Assembly (NCBI RefSeq): GCF_963681195.1
Contig: NZ_OY808997.1
Coordinates: forward strand, 682,001-746,000
DNA: 64,000 nucleotides
Direction: 5' to 3'
DNA from: Vibrio sp. 16
GTDB lineage: Bacteria > Pseudomonadota > Gammaproteobacteria > Enterobacterales > Vibrionaceae
Positions 36,550 through 45,587 of the stretch are shown here, piece by piece. How positions within the stretch are numbered: position 1 is the stretch's first letter; every line of letters begins with the position of its first letter. The position numbers were made by a program, and so were the translations under genes. The notes under the pieces were generated by a model. That model was not told the origin of the DNA and searched no databases. It saw nothing but the letters and a program-made list of their open reading frames with translations.

Positions 36550-38058
36550 TTAGCGAAAGCTTGGAATAATCGCAGGTATCCCTGGCAAAAGGCCAACTAA
36601 CGCCATCACACTGGTTAGCACTACAAACATAATGCCTGGCAACACCCAGCGGCTCATCTTGCTCAGTTCACCGCTACGCTCTTTACAACCGATTAGACCT
36701 AAGTTGTCTAACAGCATGGTGAGTGACCAACCAAATGCAGGGTTTACGAGCGCTGAAGAAAATACAACGATCGCAGCAGATTGAGTGGTTTTTCCTTCGC
36801 GCGTCATTTCCATGCCAGCTTCTAGCAATGGGACGAACACACCAACGATTAGCGCAACACAAAGCACAGGTTGCCAGATAGCTAAATCCATCGGGTAACC
36901 CCAAATTGCGGCGATGATGCAAAACAGAGCCGTCAGCAAAGCGCCTGCAGGAATAGGGCGTTTAGCAATTGCCGCTGGTACGATGTAAGTCCCCCATGAA
37001 GAGGTAAAGTTAGTACCACCAAGAAGAGAACCAAACGTCTGGCGAATAGATGCCGTGGTCATGGTGTCGTCAATGTTCATGTGTACTTTTTCGGTATGTT
37101 CTGGGTAGCTGATTTTTTGAAAGACTTGATGCCCTAAGAAATCTGGTGACCACATCGCCACGGCTAAAATAGCGAACGGCAATACCACCATGAAGTGTTC
37201 AATTGTCGGTAGGCCCAGCATCCAACCAGTATCTTCTCCCCACCAATACATCGGGTTGAGATGAGGTAAACCAGGCTCGGTTTGGAAAGAAAACGGTGCA
37301 CCCATAGCAAAAGCTAACGAGCCACCTAGCAAGCAACTAAGAGGGACGGCTAGCCAACGTTTACGGAAATGCTCTAACAGCGCATACAAAACAATGGTAC
37401 AAAAGATCACGACGAAAGCGATGTGACTCATACCAATGCCTTCTGCCCAAGCAAATAGCTTTTTAACTTGAGAAACAGTCCCAACAAAACCTAGGTAGAG
37501 CAACAAGCCGCCACATACGCCTTTACTGGTGAGATTCGCCAACATGCTGCCACCTTTGCTGATGGCCAACAGTAAGCCAAAAGCGCCAATAAGCAAGCCA
37601 AAGGCCATCGGGTGTCCGCCAGCGGCAACAACAATAGGAATTAGCGGGATAAGTGGGCCGTGTGTACCTGCGAGGTTAGCGGTCGGCAATAAAAAACCAG
37701 AGAAAAGAATAATGAAAACAGAAGCGATCAGTAATTCATAACGGACGTTTTCTAGAATGAACCCTTCGTTTAGCCCTAGAGCTCCGGCAAAGGTTGCTGC
37801 AATCGCGCCCACCATTACTACTTTACCAATGGTCGCCGCCATTGCTGGGATGGTGTCTTCAATCTCAAATCGATAATCTTTAAACGGTAAGTTTGGACGC
37901 CAGCGTTTAGGCGACATTATTTGCAATTCGTGCTCTAGATACTGTTCTCGGGACTCAAATTCAGAGCTTGGTTTGTGTTGTTGTTCATAACTGAGTTCAT
38001 CCTCATTGGCTTGAGGATTATCTGTTCTTATATTTACGGACTCTAAAGTGCTGCTCAT
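36550..38058 (-). CDS. Multi-pass membrane protein, DUF3360-like / NCS2-like permease
   Basis: 502 residues. The first ~75 are hydrophilic and cytoplasmic (SSTLESVNIRTDNPQANEDE). About 11-12 hydrophobic helices follow, e.g. IGKVVMVGAIAATFAGALGL, LLIASVFIILFSGFLLPTAN, GPLIPLIPIVVAAGGHPMAF, FGLLIGAFGLLLAI, FMVVLPFAILAVAMW and WVLPGIMFVVLTSVMALVGL. The overall pattern and some motifs (GPLIPLIPI; TNFTSSWGTYIVP) resemble the Vibrio-typical DUF3360 family and, more remotely, nucleobase/sulphate transporter folds. The substrate is unknown. It runs opposite to pheST and ends beside the duplicated terminator; its start faces the pheT remnant. Confidence 0.7.
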   Translation of the reverse strand: MSSTLESVNIRTDNPQANEDELSYEQQHKPSSEFESREQYLEHELQIMSPKRWRPNLPFKDYRFEIEDTIPAMAATIGKVVMVGAIAATFAGALGLNEGFILENVRYELLIASVFIILFSGFLLPTANLAGTHGPLIPLIPIVVAAGGHPMAFGLLIGAFGLLLAISKGGSMLANLTSKGVCGGLLLYLGFVGTVSQVKKLFAWAEGIGMSHIAFVVIFCTIVLYALLEHFRKRWLAVPLSCLLGGSLAFAMGAPFSFQTEPGLPHLNPMYWWGEDTGWMLGLPTIEHFMVVLPFAILAVAMWSPDFLGHQVFQKISYPEHTEKVHMNIDDTMTTASIRQTFGSLLGGTNFTSSWGTYIVPAAIAKRPIPAGALLTALFCIIAAIWGYPMDLAIWQPVLCVALIVGVFVPLLEAGMEMTREGKTTQSAAIVVFSSALVNPAFGWSLTMLLDNLGLIGCKERSGELSKMSRWVLPGIMFVVLTSVMALVGLLPGIPAIIPSFR

Positions 38059-38875
38059 TTTGATTCCTTTCGTTCACACTCTGAGGTGTGTTGTTCCAAC
38101 AAACGTAATTTACTCTCGGTATTAAGAAGTAACGGAGTAGTCAGTATTCGGTGTTACTTGAAGTTATGGTTAAAAAATGAAGGTGACTGACTAAGAATAG
38201 GGTCGGAAACAAGCTTGATTATCATTGGTATTGTTGTAAAAGCTTGAGGTTCACGGATAAAGACAAAGAACAAATTACCCTATCACTAAACGCAATCATT
38301 CAAGTCGTTAGTACCTTAAACCAAACTCAAAAAAACAAATAGTCTCAGTGAGTTAGACATTGGTCGTAGAGTTAGCCTGCAAGTATGAAGAAGCAGATAT
38401 CGCAGGTGTGGTTGACGCTATCGCCGCTCACGTATCTGAGAAGGTCGGCGCGTCTCTTCGCGCCTAACTACAACTAAAGTCATACCAAAACCTTGTTACT
38501 GCTCTTCAGTAGCAGGGCATATCAATGGTGTCTCACTTTAAGGTGGTACTGTTTTTGACAAAAATGGGAGTAGGAAGTCACCGAAACGGATTTTGGCTAG
38601 TGCAACTACTGCATTAATTCACAAAATTCGCGGTGTGTTAAAAAAAATTTAAAAGTTAAGTAACTACTTAATTAGCAAGGTTAATTATTCATTCAATAAA
38701 TGATTTGGCTTTGATGCTCTTTATCGAACTACTATTCTATCTTTTTGAAATATCGATGAATTTGGTAGATCAACAACTATTCTAACTTAATAGTTTGGTA
38801 TGGTTCGCAAATTGGCGGATATGGTCATTTCGCACTAGCTTATATGTGTTGGTTAGTTAACTAATGGATATAGGT
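38059..38875. other. Long intergenic region with gene remnants
   Basis: 816 bp. Holds the DUF3360-like promoter side, the pheT remnant (38387-38467) and an AT-rich stretch before the TSP3 lipoprotein. At about 38246-38341 a plus frame reads SLRFTDKDKEQITLSLNAII and runs on to a stop without a start; it might be another gene tail, but I cannot identify it. Two copies of AAGCTTGA lie around 38212 and 38241. Confidence 0.5.
38387..38467 (+). pseudogene. Remnant of the pheT 3' end
   Basis: 81 nt matching pheT 33435-33515 at 67 of 81 positions. It reads EEADIAGVVDAIAAHVSEKV then GASLRA and a stop, against [20 protein letters not shown] then GASLRD in the intact gene. Most differences are third-codon changes, so it diverged as coding sequence rather than decaying. 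No start codon or upstream frame. It marks an old pheT junction 4.9 kb from the present one. Confidence 0.88.
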
Positions 38876-41800
38876 ATGAAACTAAACAAAATTTCCCTAG
38901 CTCTTAGCTTGGCTAGTGCTGTTGTTTTATCGGGCTGTGGTGGCGGTAGCTCATCCTCCTCAGACTCCTCCGGAAGTAGTACATACAGCGTGAAAGCGAT
39001 CGATGGTTACCTAAAAGGGGCCTTGGTATGGCTTGATATTGACGGTGACTTCGTATTGGACGACAACGAACCTTCAGCGACGTCTGGCGATGGCGGCGTT
39101 GCCAACTTAGACGTGTCGAACGTTTCCAATCCGGGGCAATACGCAGTGGTCGTCAAAGCGATTCCTGGCCAAACTATTGATGAAGATAATGGCCCAGTTT
39201 CAACGGGTTATGTGATGTCTGCTCCTGCAGGCGAAACCAATGTCACTCCTCTTTCTACACTTGTTCATGTCACGCTAAAACAGACGACTGACGACGATGC
39301 GACCGAAGAAGAGATTGAGCAAGCGAAACAAGATGCTGTCGATAAAATTGCGGCTGACTTGGGTATTGATCCCGATGATGTACTTGGCGACTTTATCGAA
39401 GAAGACCTTGATGACGCTGCTTTCGCCGCAGAAACGCTAGTGGAACAAAATGTGCTCCCCGATGATGAAGAAGATTTGGGTGATGCGGCAGAAGGGACCG
39501 ATGACACACTTCTTGAATCGGCCAACACCGTTTCTTCCTCCATCAAAACGGTCAATGATACCGACCCAGAAGATTACGACACCATCGATTTGGATACCGA
39601 TACGGATGGCGATGGTGTGCCAGATTTGCTAGATGCGTTCGATGATGATCCAAACGAACAGTACGACCTTGACGGCGATGGCACGGGTGATAACTCTGAT
39701 TTAGATAAGGATGGCGATGGCGTAAACAATGATGTCGATGCCTTCCCTACTAACGCTAGTGAAACTGCCGATTTCGATAAAGATAAAATTGGTGACAATG
39801 CCGACTTAGACGACGATAACGACGGCGTCAAAGATACGGATGATGACTACCCAAATGATAAAACGCGGGCGGGCGACTCAGATGGTGATGGCACCGATGA
39901 TCTCTACGATGAATTCCCAGATGATCCAGAACGTGTCGGTGACTCAGACGGGGATGGTGTTGACAGTGCCACAGACGAATACCCTGGCGATCCTACCAGA
40001 GCAGGGGACAGCGATGGTGACGGCGTTGATGACTTAGATGATGAGTTCCCGGATGACAACACCCAAGCGGGTGATGCAGATGGCGATGGCGTCGACGGTC
40101 TACAAGACGCATTCCCGGGCGATGCGAGCGAATCCGTCGACACGGATAGTGATGGTATTGGTAATAACGCAGATGATGACGATGATGGTGACGGTGTCCT
40201 TGATGAGTTTGATACCAAACCATTAGATGGAGATTCCAAAGAGAGCAACAACGCAATCGCGGCAAGCTTCTTCTCAACCCTTGACCACGCGTTTATTTTT
40301 GACGGCGACATTGAAGATGGATACATCGACATTGAAACGCTCGATGTTGCTAATGGTATGGCAAACCTAACAGGCATCGCGACGTTAAACAGCTTTGGTG
40401 AGTTTAGTTTCGATCTAGATGAAGACAGCAGCATCGTACTGACAGCAACAGGTTGGCAGCAGTTGGATGGCCTTTACACCATAGATTTCTCTGAAGGAGA
40501 CGATATTTATGCGTATGCGACCAACTTTAAATCAACCGTTAGTTATACCGTATCGGCACTTCTGACTGATCTTGAAGGCAGCAATGTTTCAGACTATGCG
40601 AATGAGGATGAGATTTGGGACGAATTTACCGACACCACTAAGCTGTTTAGCAAAGATGCCAAAGAAGTCGAAGCCACGCTGACACCTGAAGATGATATCT
40701 ATCAACTGTGGGAAGAGAGCGAAGCGTATGTGTTCCAAGGTGATGGTGGCGCGACCGATGGCAAGGTAACTGATCTTGATGAGTTGATCACGAGCACTTC
40801 GGTCGGGACTCCAGCCAACACTGGCGACTTTATCGGTGTTTACTTGTCAGGTAATGGTGACATGGCCGCTGCTGTGGAGTTGTTGGATACCAATGTCGCA
40901 AACTACTACCTGATGAATTGGATGGCTGAAGACCCAGAGATGAGCGCGACGCAAGTTGCGACTGGCACATGGTCAGGCAGCCCAGTAGTTGGTGTGGAAT
41001 TGATTGAATTCACTGTACCTGATACAGCCATAACCGCATGGGGCAGTATTTGGGATGAAGATAACACTACATTTATCTTCTCTGAATACGATGGTGTTGT
41101 TCGTCAAGGTCGTGTAGAGAAGGCGGGTGAAGCTCTCGAAGACGATGAGGTTCTCTTTGTCAGTGAAGTCGCGAAAGAAGACATCGTAAGCGTTCTCGAT
41201 CTGCCATTGGGCGAATGTTACGCCAATAATGCTGAGTCCGGCGCGACTGAATCTGACTTCTCGCTTGCGATTGCAGGATGTGGCGGTCTGGAAAGTAAGA
41301 TCACATCAGAGATGGTCGTAGGAAATACGTTTGAACGTTTCAGAGGCGATGACAGCTCTCGCCAGTACACCTTTGTTGAAGGTGGTACTGTTCATGTTGG
41401 TAAAGATGGTGTCTACTCGTTCGATGCTCAATGGGCAATTGAAGAATCTACGGGTTACTTAGTCGTAACGTACGATGATGGCAGCATATGGAAGTGGGCA
41501 CTTGTTGGTAAAGAAACTGGGCCAAGCAGCGATTCTGTCTCTGCATCAATCACTAAATTTGCTATTGCTGAAGAAAGTGAAGTAGACAAGGTTTGGTCGG
41601 TAAAACACTTTGAAACCTATACTAATGATTCGGGCGTATCTGTCAGTGAAATATGGTCAGAAACGTTTGAGCTAATCGACAAAGCCGTTTGCCCATTCGG
41701 TGAAATGGAAACCGGTGCGACTCAGCAAGATTTCGATAATGCTATAACGGCGTATCAAACTTGTTCTGGTAGCACGCTCATGGCTTCCAATGACGATGTC

Positions 41801-42589
41801 TCGGGTAAAACGATACTGCGAACCAACAGTCGCGGTGAAATGAGAGCCAATATGTACAATGGAGATGGTTCAGGGTCTTCATATCGTAATGGTGTTCATA
41901 CTGGAGACTTCGCTTGGACGATTGTCGATGGTAAAAAAATTCAGGTCACTGACCCAAATAATACCAGCATGGTGTATGAACAGTATGTGATAACCCAACG
42001 CGGTGAAGACAGCTATCAAATGGTAGTGTTCGAACCAGAGGAAGGCGCATACTGGGCGGATGAATACTTTGATAGTTCTATGGAGCATGTTCAAGAATGT
42101 CAGACAGGTAATACTGAGTGGGATGAGGTCAATGATGTTCCCCTCACCACAGCGACATTTGAAGAGTATCTAGAGGCTATTGATGAGTGTAAATCTGACC
42201 TTGCGGAAGAAGTGTGGTTCAGTAGCGAGTTCTTTGATAGAGATGACCGCCAGATCGTCATTGCTCAAACAGGCATGGATGCTGACGAGAAGTACACGTT
42301 TAATAGTGATGGCAGTGGCTTCTACACCGATTTAGGTGAAGAACCATCGGTTGACTACAATTTTACGTGGACTGCCGATTCTGAAAACAAACTCTTGGTA
42401 GTTACGATAACCGCTGGTGAGTTAACGGCGATTGATTACATGGCTATTGTCGGAACGGATGGAAAACTGCTTTCAGTGAAAGCGCTCTCCAAAGCGAACG
42501 AAACGGGCTGGCCTGGTATCGGTGAGGACGATGAAGGGGATCTATGGAGTCATGTTTACATGATTGAGCAAGTATTCCCTGAAGAATAG
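38876..42589 (+). CDS. Large acidic surface lipoprotein with thrombospondin type-3 repeats
   Basis: 1237 residues from ATG 38876 (GGAT 7 nt upstream; an ATG at 38864 is less likely). Lipobox VVLSGC, then a Ser-rich tether (GGGSSSSSDSSGSS). Residues ~35-240 form a beta domain and acidic linker. Residues ~240-450 hold about nine Asp-rich TSP3-type calcium repeats of the form DSDGDGVDDLDDEFPDDPT. The C-terminal part has three copies of a ~140-160-residue module, each opening with a Cys-bounded helix: C781 (ECYANN...FSLAIAGC), C939 (VCPFGE...FDNAITAYQTC) and C1075 (QECQTG...FEEYLEAIDEC). Probably outer-membrane anchored, Ca2+-stabilised and surface exposed, perhaps adhesive. Monocistronic with its own terminator. 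Confidence 0.85.
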   Translation: MKLNKISLALSLASAVVLSGCGGGSSSSSDSSGSSTYSVKAIDGYLKGALVWLDIDGDFVLDDNEPSATSGDGGVANLDVSNVSNPGQYAVVVKAIPGQTIDEDNGPVSTGYVMSAPAGETNVTPLSTLVHVTLKQTTDDDATEEEIEQAKQDAVDKIAADLGIDPDDVLGDFIEEDLDDAAFAAETLVEQNVLPDDEEDLGDAAEGTDDTLLESANTVSSSIKTVNDTDPEDYDTIDLDTDTDGDGVPDLLDAFDDDPNEQYDLDGDGTGDNSDLDKDGDGVNNDVDAFPTNASETADFDKDKIGDNADLDDDNDGVKDTDDDYPNDKTRAGDSDGDGTDDLYDEFPDDPERVGDSDGDGVDSATDEYPGDPTRAGDSDGDGVDDLDDEFPDDNTQAGDADGDGVDGLQDAFPGDASESVDTDSDGIGNNADDDDDGDGVLDEFDTKPLDGDSKESNNAIAASFFSTLDHAFIFDGDIEDGYIDIETLDVANGMANLTGIATLNSFGEFSFDLDEDSSIVLTATGWQQLDGLYTIDFSEGDDIYAYATNFKSTVSYTVSALLTDLEGSNVSDYANEDEIWDEFTDTTKLFSKDAKEVEATLTPEDDIYQLWEESEAYVFQGDGGATDGKVTDLDELITSTSVGTPANTGDFIGVYLSGNGDMAAAVELLDTNVANYYLMNWMAEDPEMSATQVATGTWSGSPVVGVELIEFTVPDTAITAWGSIWDEDNTTFIFSEYDGVVRQGRVEKAGEALEDDEVLFVSEVAKEDIVSVLDLPLGECYANNAESGATESDFSLAIAGCGGLESKITSEMVVGNTFERFRGDDSSRQYTFVEGGTVHVGKDGVYSFDAQWAIEESTGYLVVTYDDGSIWKWALVGKETGPSSDSVSASITKFAIAEESEVDKVWSVKHFETYTNDSGVSVSEIWSETFELIDKAVCPFGEMETGATQQDFDNAITAYQTCSGSTLMASNDDVSGKTILRTNSRGEMRANMYNGDGSGSSYRNGVHTGDFAWTIVDGKKIQVTDPNNTSMVYEQYVITQRGEDSYQMVVFEPEEGAYWADEYFDSSMEHVQECQTGNTEWDEVNDVPLTTATFEEYLEAIDECKSDLAEEVWFSSEFFDRDDRQIVIAQTGMDADEKYTFNSDGSGFYTDLGEEPSVDYNFTWTADSENKLLVVTITAGELTAIDYMAIVGTDGKLLSVKALSKANETGWPGIGEDDEGDLWSHVYMIEQVFPEE

Positions 42590-42628
42590 CAACCACGTTT
42601 AGGGGAAACATTTCTCCCAAGCAGAAAC

Positions 42629-42661
42629 AAAAACGGGATTGCCTAGCGCAATCCCGTTTTT
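42629..42661 (+). terminator. Terminator after the TSP3 lipoprotein gene
   Basis: AAAACGGGATTGC ctagc GCAATCCCGTTTTT; it can also serve scrA from the other side. Confidence 0.9.
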
Positions 42662-42759
42662 ATTGATTGATCATTCAAATAGCAAGAATGCCCCACCATG
42701 GGTGGGGCTGGCGTCAAAAACATGTTTTGACTACGGGGACCTTCCTAGTCCAGCAAGGA

Positions 42760-44199
42760 TTAAGCGGTTGCCGCTTTTCCTGCTTTTACGCTTTCACGGG
42801 CACCCAATACTAGAGTGAGACCGAAAGCGACAGCAAACGAGATGGCCATGCCTGCAACGTAATATCCGATTTGGCTTGGTATGATTGAGATGATACCCGG
42901 CAAGCCTGCTGCACCTAATGCTTGCGCTTTGACATTAAACAGTGTGATAAACGCACTTGCTGTCGCTGCGCCAACAACCGCTGCAATGAATGGGTAGCGA
43001 AGCTTCAAGTTAACACCAAACATCGCAGGCTCTGTGATACCAAGTAGTGCCGTAACACCTGATGGCATCGCAATACCTTTCAGCTTGATGTCTTTGGTCT
43101 TAAAGCCTACCGCTAATGCTGCTGCGCCTTGGGCAACGTTGGACATTGCCGCGATTGGGAAAATAAACGTTCCGCCAGTGACCGCAATATCGGCAAGTAA
43201 CTGAGTTTCAATGGCGATAAAACTGTGGTGCATACCTGTGATAACAAAAGGTGCATAAATGAAGCCAAATAGCGCACCACCAATGAAACCAGCAGAGTCG
43301 TACAACCAGTTCAAACCATCACCGAGTAGGAAGCCGATGTCACGAGTGATAGGACCAACCAGTGTGAAGGTTAGGAAACCCGTGATGAAAATCGCCAGCA
43401 TCGGAGTGAGCAGATTATCCAGTACCGACGGGATGAACTTGCGTAGACCGTTTTCCACTTTCGCAAGAATGAAGGCTGACACTAATACCGGTAATACAGA
43501 GCCTTGGTAACCGACTTTCTGGATCTCGAAACCAAAGATGTTCCAAGTCGGGATGGTGCCTGCAACGCTAGCGCCACCAAATCCCCAGCCGTTTAACAGG
43601 TCTGGGTGAACCATCAACATACCAAGCGCCGCACCTAAAAATGGGTTACCGCCAAATTTTTTGCTGGCAGAAAATGCAAGAAGAACAGGCAAGTAGACAA
43701 ATGGTGCATTGGCGAAGGTATTGATCATGCTCGCGAGATCCGCAAGGCCCGGGTTTGCTTCGATCAGTGATTGACCTTCAATAAACAACCCCTGAGCGGT
43801 CAGCAGGTTGAAAATACCCATCAACAGACCACCAGCAACAATGGCAGGGATGATCGGGACGAAAATATCTGAAAGACCTTTCACCGCGCGCTGTACGATG
43901 TTTTGCTTTTCTGCCCCCGCGCTTGCGACGTCGTTGGTCGACATATCACTCATGCCAGTCAGCTTCGCCATTTCTGCGTGAACTTGGTTAACGATGCCAG
44001 ATCCAAAAATGATCTGGTACTGCCCAGCAACTTTAAATTGGCCTTTGACACCTTCTAGGTTCGAGATAGCGTCTTCATCAATAATTGAATCATCTTTCAG
44101 TGCTAAACGTAGGCGTGTCGCACAGTGGGCGAGCGCTTGAAGGTTGTCTTTGCCTCCAAGAAGCTCCAGCAGCTCTTTTGCAATAATCGGATAGTTCAT
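42760..44199 (-). CDS. scrA: Sucrose-type PTS EIIBC transporter
   Basis: 479 residues. EIIB domain at the N-terminus with the phospho-Cys in ALAHCATRLRL (C26), then a glucose/sucrose-family EIIC with ~10 helices (FVPIIPAIVAGGLLMGIFN; HHSFIAIETQLLADI; GITEPAMFGVNLKLRYP). It takes up sucrose as sucrose-6-phosphate; the EIIA must come from elsewhere, as usual for ScrA. Neighbouring invertase and fructokinase genes make sucrose the best substrate. A class A operator lies about 63 bp upstream of the start and a class B operator further up, so two LacI-type repressors may control it. Divergent from the first lacI gene. Confidence 0.93.
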   Translation of the reverse strand: MNYPIIAKELLELLGGKDNLQALAHCATRLRLALKDDSIIDEDAISNLEGVKGQFKVAGQYQIIFGSGIVNQVHAEMAKLTGMSDMSTNDVASAGAEKQNIVQRAVKGLSDIFVPIIPAIVAGGLLMGIFNLLTAQGLFIEGQSLIEANPGLADLASMINTFANAPFVYLPVLLAFSASKKFGGNPFLGAALGMLMVHPDLLNGWGFGGASVAGTIPTWNIFGFEIQKVGYQGSVLPVLVSAFILAKVENGLRKFIPSVLDNLLTPMLAIFITGFLTFTLVGPITRDIGFLLGDGLNWLYDSAGFIGGALFGFIYAPFVITGMHHSFIAIETQLLADIAVTGGTFIFPIAAMSNVAQGAAALAVGFKTKDIKLKGIAMPSGVTALLGITEPAMFGVNLKLRYPFIAAVVGAATASAFITLFNVKAQALGAAGLPGIISIIPSQIGYYVAGMAISFAVAFGLTLVLGARESVKAGKAATA

Positions 44200-44261
44200 T
44201 CCAAACCCCAGTTGTTGTTTTTGCTATTTAATGAATCTTTGGAAAAGGTGGTTAAACTCTT

Positions 44262-44279
44262 TTCGGGAACGTTTGCAAA
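44262..44279 (-). promoter_or_regulatory. Class A LacI-type operator upstream of scrA
   Basis: On the minus strand TTTGCAAACGTTCCCGAA. The same core occurs upstream of lacI-1 (44404) and of scrB (45553). Confidence 0.75.
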
Positions 44280-44356
44280 GTCGATTTTTGGTGATCTATT
44301 CAATTCAGTCAAAACATATTGGGTTTTTATGTGAGATGGATCTGCTAAAATATTTT

Positions 44357-44372
44357 GCTAAACCGATTAGGC
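44357..44372. promoter_or_regulatory. Class B (ScrR/Cra-like) operator in the scrA/lacI-1 divergent region
   Basis: GCTAAACCGATTAGGC resembles the palindrome GCTAAAACGGTTTAGC found upstream of scrK. Likely bound by the second LacI-family protein. Confidence 0.55.
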
Positions 44373-44403
44373 AAAGTGGATTTTGTTTCTAGATCTGGTA
44401 GTT

Positions 44404-44420
44404 TTTGCAAACAATCCCAA
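44404..44420 (+). promoter_or_regulatory. Class A operator upstream of lacI-1 (probable autoregulation)
   Basis: TTTGCAAACAATCCCAA, 23 bp before the lacI-1 start codon; differs from the scrB copy only at the central GT/AA. Confidence 0.65.
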
Positions 44421-44442
44421 TAACTTAATTAGAGATCTCGCA

Positions 44443-45432
44443 ATGGCAAGTCTACACGATGTCGCGGAACTGGCTGGTGTCTCAAAGTCGACCGTTTCTC
44501 GAGTCATCAATAACGAATACGGCGTCAAAGAGGCGACCAAAGCCAAAGTGATGAAGGCGGTGGAAGAGGTTGGTTATGTGGTCAACCAAGTTGCCAAAGA
44601 CCTCAAATCGCAAAAAACAAACTTAGTGGGTGTTATCGTTCCGCGTGTTTCATCCCACGCGACGGCGCAAGGAATGGATGGCTTAAGCCGAATATTTGAG
44701 TGGGCAGGAAAACAGGTTTTACTCGCCAGCACGCAGCAATCAAATGAAAAAGAAATTGAATATATTCAATTGTTTAATCAGAAAAGAGTCGAGGGGATCG
44801 TGCTCTATGCTACTCACATCGATGCGGACTTGGTCAAAGCGATCTCTCAATCACAAGCGCCTGTAGTGCTGGTGGGTCAAGATGGTTCGCTGTTCAACAT
44901 TCCGAGCGTTGTGCATGATGACTTAAGGGTCGGGTTCGAAGCTGGGAATCGACTCATTGCAGCAGGGTGTGAGCAGATTGGATTTTTGGGTGTGGCGGAT
45001 TCCGACTTGGCGGTAGATAAACTGCGCTCTGATGGTTTGGTGCAAGCCTTGGCAATGTCTGAAGGAAAGAAGCTACTTTTCCACTGTCACGGAGAGTTCA
45101 CCATAGATTCAGGCTATGCCAACACAAAACAGATTCTGCAAGACTACCCAAATGTTGATGGCATCTTCTGCGCGACCGACCGAATTGCTGTAGGGGCGAT
45201 TAAGGCACTGCAAGAGGCGGGAATTGAAGTAGGCAAGCAGGTTAAAGTACTGGGCGTGGGTAATGATGAGCTCGGTTGTATTAGTTCTCCTACGTTATCG
45301 ACGTTTAACTATGCTTTTGATAAGGCAGGAGAAAATGGTGCAAAAATGCTACTAGAACTGATTGAAGGCAAGCCTCAAGTTATGAGCAAACTGGTTTTGA
45401 CTTTCCAAAATGTAGAGCGAGAAACCTGCTAG
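44443..45432 (+). CDS. LacI-family repressor 1 of the sucrose locus
   Basis: 329 residues from ATG 44443; the longer open frame to 44383 would cover an operator and add a non-family leader. N-terminal helix-turn-helix (ASLHDVAELAGVSKSTVSRV) and hinge helix QVAKDLKSQKTNLVGV, then a periplasmic-binding-protein-type core (GVIVPRVSSHATAQGMDGLS; VEGIVLYATH; GIFCATDRIAVGAIKAL; VGNDELGCISSPTLSTF). The class A operator occurs in front of this gene, scrA and scrB, so it is probably their repressor, responding to a sugar phosphate or fructose. It is distinct in sequence from the second LacI protein at 48433. Confidence 0.9.
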   Translation: MASLHDVAELAGVSKSTVSRVINNEYGVKEATKAKVMKAVEEVGYVVNQVAKDLKSQKTNLVGVIVPRVSSHATAQGMDGLSRIFEWAGKQVLLASTQQSNEKEIEYIQLFNQKRVEGIVLYATHIDADLVKAISQSQAPVVLVGQDGSLFNIPSVVHDDLRVGFEAGNRLIAAGCEQIGFLGVADSDLAVDKLRSDGLVQALAMSEGKKLLFHCHGEFTIDSGYANTKQILQDYPNVDGIFCATDRIAVGAIKALQEAGIEVGKQVKVLGVGNDELGCISSPTLSTFNYAFDKAGENGAKMLLELIEGKPQVMSKLVLTFQNVERETC

Positions 45433-45458
45433 AAGTGACTTAATTGTTCCTTTTGCCA

Positions 45459-45482
45459 AGCCTGATTCGTCAGGCTTTTTTT
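45459..45482 (+). terminator. Terminator after lacI-1
   Basis: AGCCTGA ttcg TCAGGCT followed by seven T. Confidence 0.9.
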
Positions 45483-45552
45483 GTGCGTGAGATCACGGAG
45501 TTCCAGTATGAACAACTGTGAGTAGCTTGTAGTTTCCAGATTGATGATGTAT

Positions 45553-45569
45553 TTTGCAAACGTTCCCAA
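45553..45569 (+). promoter_or_regulatory. Class A operator upstream of scrB
   Basis: TTTGCAAACGTTCCCAA, 18 bp before the scrB start, placed to block initiation. Confidence 0.75.
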
Positions 45570-45587
45570 TTTTTTAGGTAAGGTCCA

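Noticed and set aside
38246..38341. Plus-strand frame reading SLRFTDKDKEQITLSLNAII without a start codon
   Set aside because: Too short and unrecognised to call a pseudogene; only noted in the intergenic entry.
39590..40230. Regular ~66-69-nt periodicity that might suggest a repeat array such as CRISPR
   Set aside because: The period is in frame and encodes TSP3 units; there are no constant direct repeats with unique spacers.
39574..40434. Several long frames antisense to the TSP3 repeats (Ser/Pro- or His/Arg-rich)
   Set aside because: They are shadows produced by the repetitive GAT/GAC-rich coding sequence on the plus strand.
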